This document shows positions 25,602-38,621 of a stretch of 64,000 nucleotides of DNA, in pieces (the stretch's first letter is position 1; the number at the start of each line of letters is the position of its first letter). Under the pieces are notes generated by a model. It did not search any database, was not told the origin of the DNA, and saw only the letters and a list, made by a program, of their open reading frames with translations. This stretch comes from Apis mellifera (Eukaryota > Arthropoda > Insecta > Hymenoptera > Apidae): contig NC_037638.1 of assembly GCF_003254395.2 (NCBI RefSeq), positions 20,182,202 through 20,246,201 on the forward strand, read 5' to 3'. The translations under genes and the position numbers were made by a program.

Positions 25602-27426
25602 TGTATTCAGAAACAAGAATGATTCGTTGTTATAAAATGTAATAATGGTTTCGAGGGGATGAAATCCTTAAAGTTCCGATATATTTCTCTTTGTTTCTTC
25701 TTTTTTGTAATGTAACTTCACAACGGTAGCGCGAGATGAAACGAAATTATGAATTACAAAAAGAAAAATATTTCAGTGGTCAATTATTCTGCCAAGAGAA
25801 TATTCGTCGAGAAACGCGAAATACGTAAGATTAAGATTTTCGTATATTCAAGAAGTGAATTTCCTTGTAAAACGTACCAAGATTTTCATCCCTGTACCTC
25901 TCTGCAGCTGTAATATCGTTTTACAACCCTTTGATCCTCGATAACTGTTATTATTATTCTTAATCTTATTATTCTTTTTCATTCCCCGCATTTCGTTTCC
26001 ACGCACGCACGAAATTCTTTTCCACTCTCTTCCAAGATCTGTTCTCGAATTTACGTTGTTTTTCTTTACGCTGCCACGATTCGATCCGTGCGGGAACGCA
26101 TCTCTACCCGCCCAGTCATAACTTTTCAATGTCGCTCGTCGCGCAATTTCCGCCTCTAGTCATTCATCGTCGCGATGAAATGCACGCTCCCCCACCCTTC
26201 CCCCCCTCATTCTTTTCAACTTGATCGTTGTTTTCCCTGAATCGCGGATGGTCGACGATCATTGCACCACGTTACATACTCTCCGTTATTATTATTTTGT
26301 TCCATAAACTCGAACGAACCGCATCATTTCAATCCTTTTTTTTCCATCCTTCTTTTTCTTCTTTTCCATATTTTAAAGAGATCGACGAGATTCTTTGAGA
26401 TCGAAAACGAAATGTACATACCAATAGTGACTCGATAATGAGTTTGAACAGGATATCCTCGACATCCAATTACAAAACATATATATATTCTACAAGAAAG
26501 GCGTATAAAGAAATCCAATAGCAGCAACGATTAATACCACTCGTCAACTCCAATCTTCCAACTTCAACCCCTCCCCTCCATATTTGCCCGTATACTCGTC
26601 ACATTCACGCCCAATAGTACGAACAATAGTTTTCACCCTCTCCTGGATCGAATCCAGCCATCGAATAATCGAATAAACCAACCATTGACCCATTTCCTTG
26701 GATTCGCAGGTATTATTCCTCTGAAAAAATGAACTTCTCTAGACGCTCGAGGGGAGGGGACGCTGAAATCCTAATGCCATTATGTACACGCGTGTGTATT
26801 TTTCCCCGGTACGTATCGATCGTGGAAATTCTCTCCCTCCCTTCCTTCGTATTTTATCTTCGTGTTTATTCAATCCTCCGAGTTTTCGAACGTGTTGCGG
26901 ACAAGCCGGTGGATCATAACATTTTGTAATATTTACCCCCGCATATTTATTTATTCCGTTTTATCCCGATGGCCGCCGCTTTTTTCCTCTTTTTCGTTCG
27001 ATAGATCGTAACGTCGATCGAGAGAGATCGAATCGGTCCGGATATTTCCTAATTTATATTCGAAAGCGTCCGCGGTCGCGCGACGTGACACGGATTCCCC
27101 GCCGATACAATATTTATCGCGACACGTCCCGTCGTCAAATAATTGCTACCCGTCCGACACCTTTGTGCTGGTTGACGCGCGGCTCAAAACTGGCCCCATT
27201 GTTTCAATGTCCGTGGATTGACGCGTAAAGGGGTGGTGCAGAAATCCGCGTGTTGGAAAGAGATCCTCTCAGTTTTTTTTTTTTTTTAAATCACCAAGTT
27301 TTTTGGAAATATACGAAGGATCTTTGAAAATTTTACTCGTTTCATTCGATATTCGCGTCATTTGCTACGTTGACTCATTTATTATCCGATAAAAATCACC
27401 GTGGTAATTAATAGATGTTAAGATTC

Positions 27427-27520
27427 AATGTGGATAGCCAGCTATTGTTCAGCCAACATTGGTGGGCCTTCATTCAGGGCATCACGCCCGATCTCGTTAA
27501 GACTTCTTTGTTATAAATCA
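27427..27520. other. Structured, GC-richer island in AT-rich DNA
   Basis: This short stretch contains adjacent small inverted repeats: ATAGCCAGCTAT, CCAACATTGG and GGGCATCACGCCC. The piece CGCCCGATCTCGTTAAG faintly recalls 5S rRNA, but the rest does not fit. It may be a conserved non-coding element or a decayed small-RNA-derived repeat; I cannot name it. Confidence 0.15.
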
Positions 27521-30500
27521 TTTCACGAAGCTAATTGCCTTCGAGGATCTTTCTAAATTCATTGTTTCCAAGAGATCTATCCTTAATTTTTGAATTGGGG
27601 ATGAATTAAAGGAGCTTTTGAAATATTTGTAGGGTAAATCAACTCCTCATCCTTTCGAAATTTTTAATATATTTATAACCCGAACAATATACTTGTGAAA
27701 AATGAAACTGAAAGTATTCGAAATACAAATACTTTTAAACGAATGCAGAAATGTTTAACCAGAAGCAGAACATGCTCTTTAACACCTCGATTAATTAATC
27801 TATGAATGTCACAGCCTCGCACATCTCACGAGATCTCTCTATTTAACACGACAGATCATATTATATTTCTGAATTATCCTATCTACACCCTTCATCCATG
27901 TCATTCGAGGGCGGATAAAAATTCGAAAGGAAAATTGTGTGGATCTCGTATCAGTTTCTCCTCTTCTCGCGAATCACGGATCGAAATCGATCTCTCGTCT
28001 CGACAATGAGAGCCCCGACGAGAAGTATTCCTCCGTTTTCATCGAATTAACTTGGGCTACTTGTTTGCGTTCCGCTCCGAGCGTTATTTGAACAACGCTC
28101 CCCCCGTTTATAGAAGTTAGAGGCTTTGGGGCCAAGCATACATAGCAGCGTCGGTCGAAACACTCGCAGGGTAAATTCGTCCATTATCGAAGAAAGGCTG
28201 AGCTTTGTCGAAAGAAGATTACGTTGGAACGTTAAAGATATAACGGTGGTTGGCTGATCACAGAGATCGATCAATCGACAGAGTGCACAGGATGAGCGCG
28301 CAAGCAAATTTTTATTTTCTTTTAAATTGTGTCGCTGCACGCGCCTCGCGAGGAAAACAGGTTGTACAAATAAAAGTAGCAAAAGTTTTTCAAATAAAAT
28401 ATCGAATAAGTATCATCGAAGTGATATCATTCTTGGAATAATTTCATTTGCGCGTAAAAAAAATTGTTTGAGTATTTCCATGGATCAAAATGATGGTTTA
28501 AAGTTTTCTTTTTTTTTTTTGAAACGCTCTTTAATATCATCGTCTCTTGCTTCGCGTTGTTCACGTCTCGTAAATGTCCTCTCCGCGCGACATTTTTTTA
28601 TCTTCCAGAATAAAAAGGAGTCGCGCAGTCGGGAGAGAGCAGATCGAAGAAGAGAGAGAGAGATTCTCGAGGATAAGGGCCGATGTGCGAATGTGCTGTA
28701 CGTTTTCAAATTGACGACACGAAGCAAAAAACGTGGCCACCAACAAATAACCGCTTTTAAAATTTAAAAACAGTAATAAAAATCGCTCGTAAATAAAGCT
28801 TATGCTTAAACTGCTTATGAAGTAGAATAAAAAAAAAAGGAAAAAAATATTTCAACTTCTGTGACTCGAAATCTTTCTTACGAAGCACAACACAATACAA
28901 TATTTGCTTCTTCAACGATTCAAACAATGATGGATCAGAACTAGTTTTTCCATTCTCGTTGTTCCTCGATGACGATCAGACTTCCAACCTCGAGTTCGAG
29001 AAAACAAAAAGCACGATTCTCGGCTGATGTTTTCGTCCAACGTGGAGAGTAGCCGGAGCCAAACCACCGATGAAAAATTAGTCGACGTCGAGGTGGACGA
29101 CGCTTTTCCACCCTGGAAATCTACCGAATGCATTCCCACTCGATTCGTTTGCCGGGTCATTAGTAACCCTCTTTGTTTCTTTCCACCACCAACGCCCGTA
29201 GATCAGATACGCCCACTGTCGGAAGACATCCACCACCCCCGTTCATCCTTGTTTTCGAATTCGAAACGCGCGGCTTCGAATGAAATATGTTCGTTCGAAC
29301 AGAGGAGGATCCATCCATTTTTTTCCCCTCCACCTTCTCGCTTTTAACGCTTTCCAAGACTCGCGTTTCAAAACGCGATTTCAATCAATCCCCCTCCCCT
29401 CGTTCGTACTTTTACTCGTACTCCAACTTAATCAATTCCACGAAAGAGGAGGAATCCACCGATGAAGTTTAGAGAAGCGACGAGATTCCGTTTCGATTCC
29501 GTTTTCTGGCACGCGTGACTCGTCCAATCGATCCTCCTCGAGTCGAGATACCATTGGAAAAAAGGAACGTGATTCGATGAATAAATCTCTTTTCTTCAAC
29601 GAGAAGTTTTTTTTTCCTTTCCACTATTTTCGCGACCATTATTAATTCTATCGCCACTATTATTGTATTTACGCTAGAGCTACGTCTAACAACGTGGAGA
29701 AACAAATCTTTCTCATCGATAAATCCCTAAGTCAGTTCCTCCTTCTTCTCTTAATTTTGTTTCTCCTCTTCGAATCCGTTAAATTCTTCAAATCTTTCGA
29801 GGATCGTAAGATGAAACGACGATGATACGAAAGCGAATGGTGAATAAGTGATGGTTTTCAGTTAGCTTTGGAAGATGACGTGGCAACGAAGACGGGAACG
29901 AGAGAGAGAGATATATATATATCGATTATTTCCCCGCATCGGGAAGATTTTCCATTACTTACAGGTTACGGGATCTTTCCGAGGAAATTAAATTTTATTC
30001 GGACGCGTGGGGAATTCCCGCAGGACGATTGATCCCGTGCAAGTTGAATCGACGAGACAGAAAGGGATAGGTTCCGTCGAGATACGTATTTGTTCTCAGG
30101 CCGATATATAATTATCAGGCTGACGAACGCCGCTACGTGACTTCCTTCCACCTCTCGGGGATTTCAAATTTCCCGCTTCGAATCTGGCTTCCAAGCAGGT
30201 CGCTCGCTCGTAACGGTCGATAACTTTTTACCTCCGCGCTTGTATACCCATCTCTCTCTCTGTTGATGAGTTTCAATCAGTTTTAACGGCGAGGATTTTG
30301 GAGGAATTTTTTTTCGTCGTTTCGCGAAAAAAAAGAAAAAAGCGTAAATCTTTTTTGCACGGATTTATATTCTTTTCGGTCGATATCTTTTTTATAAAAA
30401 GAGCGATAAAAAAATATTGCCGCGAAGGGACAAGAACAAACGATCTTTATTTCAACCATACCATATCCGTAATAATTTTCTCTACTCTGTCGATCCAATT

Positions 30501-30960
30501 CGTTTTCAACTCGTGTTCGAATATATCGGGTCTCGAACAACCGGTTTTTTAAGTTTATCGAGTGTGTCAACCACGATAATCGTCACACCGGAATTCTATA
30601 TTTTTATTTTCTCCACGTAATTTGTTCAACAATTTTAAATTGCTCGCCTCTGCCATTTTGTTATTCCTCTTCGCCATAAAAAAAGGAGGAAGAAAGGAGA
30701 GAGAAAAAAAATGGGAAAAAAGGGAAAAATAATAGTCCCTTATATTTTCAACGCGTCCCCTTGGACGCGCATATTTTCAACCGGTAGCGGCAGGGTTAGG
30801 GCGCATCCTTTCCAGAGTAATATACGCGCAGACAGGCGCATCGAACCTTTTCAAAGTTGGATTTCCGGGCTACACTCTGGCGTCATTTGCATTTGGTAAA
30901 AAGCACGCGACACCGGCAGACTAACGCGTAAAAATTGTAACGCGCGTGCATACGTTTCGC

Positions 30961-31021
30961 GAAAGAAAGAAAGAAAGAAAGAAAGAAGAGGAGAGAGAAA
31001 GAGAGAGAGAGGAAAAAAAAA
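30961..31021. repeat. (GAAA)n followed by (GA)n: 61-base pure purine tract
   Basis: Six GAAA units run into GAGAGA and poly-A without a single pyrimidine on the plus strand. Homopurine tracts of this length can adopt triplex (H-DNA) structure. The repeat keeps one antisense frame open and so inflates the long minus-strand open frame here. Confidence 0.9.
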
Positions 31022-31166
31022 TCGCGGCAATATCTGGGCCCGAAGAACGCGCGCGCGGGGGTACTCGAGGACAATGGCGAGCCGTTGGCGAATTTTCGTT
31101 GAAATAACAGTTGAAAGCGCACGGGCTCTGTGAAAAATGTCGTTCCTCCTCGCCCTCGTCATCCTT

Positions 31167-31198
31167 CCTCCTCGCCCCTCCTCGCCCCTCCTCGCCTG
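31167..31198. repeat. Tandem 10-mer, about three copies
   Basis: CTCCTCGCCC is repeated three times, the last copy partial. CpG-containing. Confidence 0.85.
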
Positions 31199-31650
31199 CT
31201 GCAAAGCAAATAAAGTAGAAAAGGGGGAGGGGGCAAAAGCCGCCGCTGTAGTCGCCTCCGCCACCGCTGTTCCGCGCTTGTTTTTTCTTCCCCTCCCTCC
31301 GCCACTCCATTTCTCCCTACCACGCCAGTGCCACAGTGGGACACATTGGCGCAGATGCGTGGATACCAAATACCATACATTTAAAGCCACCGTTGTTTTC
31401 CCCGGCCAAAACGTTGAAGGACCTCCTCTTCTTCTCCCTTCATCTCTTTTTTTTTTTCCAACGGCGATCGTAAATAAGTTGAAAGATAGGGGAGGGAGAA
31501 GGAGAAGGGAGGGGAAGAATCGGTAATCGTAAATCTCGGGGTTGGCTCGATTTAACATCGAGGCGAGGTGGATGTCGCGGAAGAAAAGAGAGAAAAAAGA
31601 GAAAGGAAGCTCGACGACGAAACGTTCGATGGCGGAAGAGGGAAGCGAAC

Positions 31651-31729
31651 GAAGGAAGGAAGGAAGGAAGGAAGGAAGGAAAGAAAAGGAAAGAGAAGAG
31701 AGAGAGAAAAAAAAGGAAAAAAGGAAAAA
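31651..31729. repeat. (GAAG)n and purine tract, 79 bases without a pyrimidine
   Basis: About seven GAAG units are followed by mixed G/A sequence and poly-A runs. It is the longest pure purine tract I found. It also forms part of the artefactual 505-codon antisense frame. Confidence 0.9.
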
Positions 31730-32475
31730 TCGTCGTGGTTCGATACCGAGTCGAATGGAATTTATTAGGACTCCCTTTGTCCGATAGCGTTCCAGGGGAG
31801 GAAAATGCCAGCTATGTCGAAGCGCATCGATGGCACGTGCTTCACATACGCGCGTTCGTTTGACCACGTAGCCGGAACCACGTGATTTCCCCGCCGCATA
31901 GACTCGAGGACCCGACGCTCTCCTCTCCCTGCAACTCCCCGAAAACTCTGCTCGCTCGGCCGAAAAACTGAAAAACAAAAAACGACAACGCGTAATTCTC
32001 GACATGGAGAATTGGCGAGGACGGGGGAGAGGACCATGCGACCCGTCACCGGGCGGGTTGATGGAAGGCGGATGGAAAGGTATACGAAAAGAGTATACAA
32101 CGAGAGACCCGAGAGTACATTTGGACGATGGATCGAAGGATGGGGGATGAGATTCGATATGGCGGGATGGCGCGTTAACGTTGCACGTTTTTATTTTGCA
32201 TTCCGCACGTACGCGGCGGTCGTATGCACTTCCATCTATTCCTCGCGCGAGGAGGAAACGCGGCTTGAATAAATATTCAACGACTCTCGCGGACCGCGCT
32301 CGAGATTTTTCCTGTCTTCGCGAGGGGACTCGGGGAATCGCAGGGGGAACAAAGAGAAGGAAGGGCAAAGAGGAGGGGTGGAGGATCGTTCAACGATCGG
32401 GTAGGGCTGGTGCCGGTTTAATGGTTTTCTAAAAGCATCCGCCGATACTGATGATCGCTCTTCCTTTCTTCCTTC

Positions 32476-32506
32476 GTGTAGTACCCCTCCATTGGGAGTA
32501 CTACAC
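32476..32506. repeat. Inverted repeat / stem-loop, 9-bp perfect arms
   Basis: GTGTAGTAC at 32476-32484 is exactly inverted as GTACTACAC at 32498-32506. Inside are CCC and GGG which extend the stem with a one-base bulge and leave a small loop. The stem does not extend outward, so a microRNA precursor is unlikely. Confidence 0.75.
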
Positions 32507-32739
32507 AGTCGCGATAGGTCGTGTCGCTTCGAGCCGAAAATGAAAAAGAAAAGATCCCTTCTTCTTCCTCTCGAATCTCGACTTTACCGCTTCGTCGCGT
32601 TTCCGATTTGTCGAACGATACAACATTGTTCTTCCACGATACGCGAAATCGGCTAATCCGATTCGGTTGGTTTGTTGCATACGCGAGATGTGACGACAAA
32701 GGAAGAAACGTACGGCCGGGGAATCGGGAAGGAAAAAGA

Positions 32740-32764
32740 AGAGAGAGAGAGAGAGAGAGAGAGA
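32740..32764. repeat. (GA)n microsatellite
   Basis: About twelve uninterrupted GA units. GA repeats can bind GAGA-type factors in insects, but nothing here shows that this one does. Confidence 0.9.
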
Positions 32765-33644
32765 AAAATTGAACGGCACGCGGCATCGATATTTCTTCCC
32801 TTCGTAACGAAGCGCTGGTGGCCGCCGCTAGGATAAATTCCACGTTCGTTCGTGGTTAAAATATCGGTCGAACCACCGCGAAACACATAGGTCCCGTTTT
32901 TCATTTCCCACGTTTTTCTCCCCGATTCGTCGTCCGTCGGCTTATCCGTGCGATTTAACGGAATTAATATCCGAGCGCGTGACCAGATCGTTAAGCCTGC
33001 TCTCCCGCCCTCCTCCCATGTGTACCGACCTGTGTACACGAATAATCTACAGATTGCCTGTACCGGCCGTGCCTGGCCACCGGAATCACCCGTTCAATCC
33101 GACGGGCGCAGCATACCACCGCGGCAAACCAATCGTATCTCTTCAAAGCGACCTTATTTGTACGTCGTCGGGATTATACAAGCCGGATCCCGATTTCGGC
33201 TTATATGTAAACGAGACACGCAGCGTTTTTCCGCTTCGAGGACTGGTCTCGAAAATTCTGAAACGTATTATCGTTGTTCAAATCGCGTGCGAGACGGTGG
33301 ATTCAAAGCGTCGTCGAAAGTTTCGAATCGAATCTTTCGCGGGAAAATTAAAACTATCGATATCCATGAGCAAGAATTAAATTATAATTCAAAATTATCC
33401 AATTAGACTCGCTTTGACGAGAAGTTAGGAAAAATCTCAGATTCTCGAATTCTTTTCTCTAGATGCATCCGAGATTCGAAATCGCGCGTTACGATATTCA
33501 GATCGTTCGTGGCTTACGTACGAATGAATTGGAGTCTCCTTGGACACCTACTTCGATACTTAATATTAATTACCTCGGGGATCGAGTCGAAGCTGGTTCA
33601 TTTACACGCGCGAGTACGCGTGATCGCGTCGAGTTCGTGCCGAC

Positions 33645-33672
33645 TATATGTATATACATATATATATATACA
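33645..33672. repeat. Imperfect (TA)n microsatellite
   Basis: TATATGTATATACATATATATATATA-type run with two interruptions. Confidence 0.9.
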
Positions 33673-34525
33673 CCTGTATTAAAGTTCTCCCAGTCCAGCG
33701 GTGCTCTGGGACGAGGCAACGGAAACGCACGCGCGTATATTTGCAGTTAGACGCGTCCCTGCGATAAATTTTCCCATTGATTCACCCGATACAATAACAA
33801 ACTGATTCGCTCGAAACGGGACGAAGGGTTGCTCGTCGGAGGAAATATCGAAATATCGTCTGTTGCACAAGATTCGGAGAGGAATGATTGATACTCGCGA
33901 CAATCTCTCGGCATCCGCCTAAATAAATCTTCGTTCGGAACGAAGAAACTCGAAACTCTTCCTTCATCGAAAATTCCTACGCGCTCGAGAAACACACCTT
34001 TCTATATCCTCTTGAATTTTTTCTCAAAGAGTCGACGTTACGTCGATAATCGTCCAGGATCGCCTCCGGGACGAGTTTATCCGCTAACTCGGAAAATTAC
34101 TCGGCGCCCGTGAAACTCGGTTACGAGCCGAGCCATCATCATCCGAGTCTTCCTCCTCTTTCTCTTTCTCCTCTTCTTTTTTCCTTTTCCTTCCCTCTTT
34201 TTAACGCCGACAAAGTTTTCTCGCGCTTCGAAAAGTGGCGGGATATTAAAAGGGGAGAGAGAAGTAGTGGTCCGTAACCGTGAGAGAGGCGCGCAATGTG
34301 GCGCAGCACCGTTTATGAGCCACTTTCGTCACCGTGAGGCGACACAAAGCGGCAGTTTGCCGCGGATCCCGCACGTACGGACCGACGAGCGAAATAAAAA
34401 TGATGGCGCGCGTGCCGGAGTTGTGGTGGGGCCGTCTCTAAAAATGCACGCCGGATTCCCGGACGGTGACCTCCGTACATGTAGGAGACAAGCCGTTGGG
34501 ACGCGCGGTTGGCCCGAATCACGGT

Positions 34526-34557
34526 CAGCTTCGTCGAGCTTCGTCGGGCTTCGTCGC
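34526..34557. repeat. Tandem 10-mer AGCTTCGTCG, three copies
   Basis: Three adjacent copies, the third with one A-to-G difference (GGCTTCGTCG). Confidence 0.9.
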
Positions 34558-37500
34558 GTATACCGTGCCCCATTTTCCCGACCACCCCCGCTTTTTGTCT
34601 CCACGCCCGCCGCCTTTCGCTTCTTTTCGGGAAAACGGGGAAAATCGAGAGCATAAAAATCGAATATTTCCATTTCCCTCGCCTCTTCAATCGTACTCTC
34701 CAATGCATATCGAAGATATTACACAACCTATCGTATAGCTTTAGCGTTGTTTCTCTTTTTCTCATCAATTAATTTTTCATTATATATCGATCGACGAATA
34801 ATTGGCTCGAATACGCGAGCGATCGGCCAAAAAAAATATATTGATACAATACAAACGATGAAACTAGGTCGGTCGTGATCAAGAATGGAGTAGATATATG
34901 TCAAATATGTAGAAGAAACCAGTCATCGTCGAGAATAAGATCGTAGTTATATCCGGATGAATACAATGAGATACCGAGTCAAATGGAACAAGTTGATCCC
35001 TAAAAATCAATCGATCAAGTTTTTTCTCTTCCTTCTTCTTGAAATCTTCTCTTGTCAATCATAAACCGTAAATATTCAAAGTGTTTCCGTAAAGATTTCT
35101 TATTTAAACTCGATGATCAAGTACAGATATGAAAGATGAAAGAAAGCTAGAATAAAAATATCTAGAAAACGAAATGACTCGAGAGATTCGTTCTTCTTCA
35201 TATCCCGATAATAAACAAAATTGTTATATGGTTCCATACTCCATGGAAATGAACCGATACTTTCCAGAGATTTTACGTGGAAAGGACACTTTTTTTTATT
35301 CGTTGCGAGGAAGAAGCATCGCTAATTTTATCCAGCTTCTCAGAAATGCCCTTGCTTCTTCCGTTAAGTGGCTTCGATAGACGAACTTTTGATCTTAATT
35401 GCGCCTCGACTCTCCCTTTCCCTTCTCAGCCAGGGAAACGATCAATTTTTTCTCGCAGAGATCCGCCCGCGGAATGAACTTTCACCCCTCCCTTTGTTCT
35501 CCCCGCCGCGGGTCATCGGCATTCGGGCAAAAATAGAGGACGAAGCGCGCTTCCCCGATTCATCCATGGTCTCGCCCCTTCGATCTCTCTGTTCCAACGT
35601 TTCATTAGGGGCGCTCCATTAAAGCGTTTCTGCCGATAGGGTCGAAATTTTTGCCTACTTCGGTGTTTCTCTTTTCTTCGGGGACAAAAGAACGGCGGCA
35701 GGCAAAGGGGCGCGTCATCTCGCCGCTCTACAGGAGACTTCTAAAACAGGAGGAGGCGGTACAATGAAGCCTCGAAACATTTAAATAAAAAATCTTCCCA
35801 AATTTCAAACAATCGCAAAGCAAAGGAAAGATCTTTCGACGCAAGGAAATGGAACGAAAGAGATTTCTAGTCGGGCTTTTTGTTCCTCGTATATTTCATA
35901 TTCACAACTCAAAGTTACGAAATCTACAGTTTTAGAAACGTCTTGTATCTTTTTCCAGGAGGAAGGACGGGGAATAGAAATAAAGAGTAGCGAAAATAAA
36001 GGAAAGGCGAAAAAAGAGGAAAAAAGGAGACGAAAAAACACAAGTCGGAGTCACGTCGGCATCGGGGGATGGTATTCTCTCGAAGAGAAACAGAGAAAGA
36101 GAGAGAGAAATTTAGAGCGAGGAATTTGCTGGACACGTAGGTTGTAACGAGAGAGGAAATCTCGCGATGGAAAGGAGGGCAGAGGAGCGAAAAAAGAGGG
36201 AGGAGGTTGGAAAGGGTGAAAAAAGCGTAAGGGAATAGGATCAACAAACAGATTAATCTGTGTTACGTTCTGGACGCGGGCCGTGGCCGGGTCACGGTAG
36301 AAAAAGAGGGTGGAAACGAGCCTCGGTGGAAAAACGAGGAAAACCTGGTGTTGGACGTTGGCGAAATAGGAGTGGCCGCGCGCAGGGAGGAGGGAATTTA
36401 ATTCTCTAGAGCTCGTTTATCAAAACGGAAAACGCGGAATATTCTCGTCAACGGGGCGACGAGCTTCCTCTCTCTCTCTCTCCCTCTCTGCTCGCGTCAA
36501 CGTCCAGATATTTTGAAAATTCGTCATCGGCAACCCGCCGCGAATGTCAAACAACAGGGTGACCTCGCGCGCGTCCGTGTTCCCTACAAAATGATTCACA
36601 ATGAATGGGGGGGAGGGGTGATCGAGGGTAATAGCGAATTCTATTCAGATACGGGACTACAGAATTCGCTCTCCACCGATTTAATTAGGGTATGATTAAG
36701 CTATTTTCCTCGATTCAGCCCTCACCTGAACGCGCCTGCTGTCCGATTTTGTAAATACCTCCTCCTGTCCATCCATTCCATCCCGTTGAATCAATCAACG
36801 CGTGTTTACAGATTCGTTGGAATTTGCAGTACGCGCCAATGTTTTGATGATAGGATACGTGTTCGAGATAGATAGGTGTCCCGAGAATTTTTCCATTTTT
36901 TTTTTTTTACTTTGTCACTCGTTATTCGAAATAGAAACAAGCGAAAGAACATGGATAAAACGAATTTCGAAGAGAGACATGCAGAGCCGCAAATAACGAT
37001 ATCGTCGCATATATCGAAGCTGAGCAAAATACCTAAGCAATCCAAAGTATTCGAATCGCGCAATTAGGACGCGTAAACGAGGCCGCCTCCGCAACTAATA
37101 AAGGAAACTAATAAATAAATAGAAAGCACTTCTGCCCCAGACGGGGAGAGCTGTAAAAGCTGTAGTAGAATGCAGTCGGTGCGAGTTGCGCCAAGATAGA
37201 AAGGGAAGGAGTATAGGCTGTTTTCGCGCTAACCTAATTTAGCCCTCATCGAGGATACAAACCCGTTTAAGCCGGCCATCCACCCTCTTGTGCCTCGCAG
37301 GGGGTGGTGACTCCATTTCCAGCCTCGCCGCCTCCGCGACCGGCAGTGAATTATCGTCTACTACAAACTCGGCCATCTCCCCCCACACGCGCCTGTCCCT
37401 ATGCGACCCATCTTTTTTCCCTTCCCCTTCTATCTCAGTTTCCATATTTCGTATCGAGAGGAATCCTCCGTCCCTTCGCGCTTCCGCCGTTTTCATCGCG

Positions 37501-38051
37501 CCGGATTTCGATGGAATAGAATCCCAGAACACCTTGCATCGTCCCATTCTCGTCGAGTCGAGAAGGTTAAACGGAAGATAAGCGAACGCGAGCGTCTCGA
37601 GTCGAAATCGGGGCGAAGCGAGACGCGGTAAGGGAATACGGGGTCGATACGGGGGAGAGGGAGGGTGGTAGTGGAGCAAACACGAGGCAACAAGGCTCGA
37701 ACGAAGAGGAAGCGCGACGCGAATTCTGCGTGCAACAAGTATTCGTATTATTCCGGCGTCGAGAGTGGATATTCCATCGGCGATGATTCACTCTGCGAGC
37801 TTCTCGAAAGGGTTGATCGAACGAGGCAGCTGAGGTTTCGTTGCTCCTCGATTCAAGCGAAGCAGGAGGAGAGAGTATAAAACGATATCGTTTCGCGCCG
37901 CGAGAAAACGACAAACGAAGACGATAGTGGAGAGGAGAGGAAAGAAATCGGCATCGAGGATCATCGAAGAAGGCGTTTAAGACAGGGAAACGTAGGAGAA
38001 AGTTGCAGCGAGGCTGTTTCTCTCCCCCTCCCACTCTTTCTCTTCTCGAGC

Positions 38052-38071
38052 GGTTACAAAGGTTACAAAGG
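38052..38071. repeat. Tandem 10-mer GGTTACAAAG, two copies
   Basis: Two exact adjacent copies, followed by a further GGTTT. Confidence 0.85.
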
Positions 38072-38589
38072 TTTCCGCGATCCTCGTTAACGAGGAGAGA
38101 GAGTTTCCACGCGCGCGTGTTTTTGCCCCGAGCCCTTTTTCCGCATGGCGACGCGGCGGCCCTCGAAACGTCGTTACCGAGTGACGCGCATCCGGACCTG
38201 AGACGCGCGTCCTCCGTCCGCGAATATTTTCTTCTCCACGCGCGTTTTTCTCCCCCTCTCGATTCCATTCGTAACGCTTTTGTAACGCGGCTGTTTTCCG
38301 GGATTTGTCCTAGAGCTGTAACGGCCAGGACTTCCATCCTCCTCCTCCTCTTCCCTCCGGCAACCAAGGAACGCAATTAAAACCGTGCTCGAGCCTCGTT
38401 AACCGCGAAAAGGAGCGCGGAGGGAAGCATCGGGTGGGGACGGGGGCGAGAGAGAAGTCGGAATTGTGAAATAACAATCGTCGTCCCCCTAATCTCTCTC
38501 TTTCTTCCTCCCTTGTTTCAACGCTTAACGCGCGTGTCTACGCCGCGACGGAGAACGCGTGGAAACGTTTGTTGTAACAAGACGCGGGC

Positions 38590-38613
<24 letters not shown>
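38590..38613. repeat. (GA)n microsatellite
   Basis: About eleven GA units, in the GC/CpG-rich block 37200-38700. Confidence 0.9.

Positions 38614-38621
<8 letters not shown>

Larger units (their letters stand above)
23422..30650. other. Non-coding flank/intron, 23422-30650
   Basis: Holds a Tc1-like end fragment at 25573 and the small structured island at 27427-27520. A repeat-free segment lies at about 28050-28300. A minus-strand open frame of 226 codons (23710-24390) has no recognised domain and overlaps equally open plus-strand frames. Confidence 0.6.

Noticed and set aside
27478..27505. Similarity to 5S rRNA (CGCCCGATCTCGTTAAG)
   Set aside because: Only a short stretch matches; the surrounding helices and internal promoter boxes are not present.
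37875..37881. TATAAAA as a promoter
   Set aside because: No initiator or downstream exon could be found, and TATA-like strings are common here.
37567..38376. 269-codon minus-strand open frame
   Set aside because: Arginine/serine-rich translation from CpG-rich, stop-poor sequence; no domain and no splice context.
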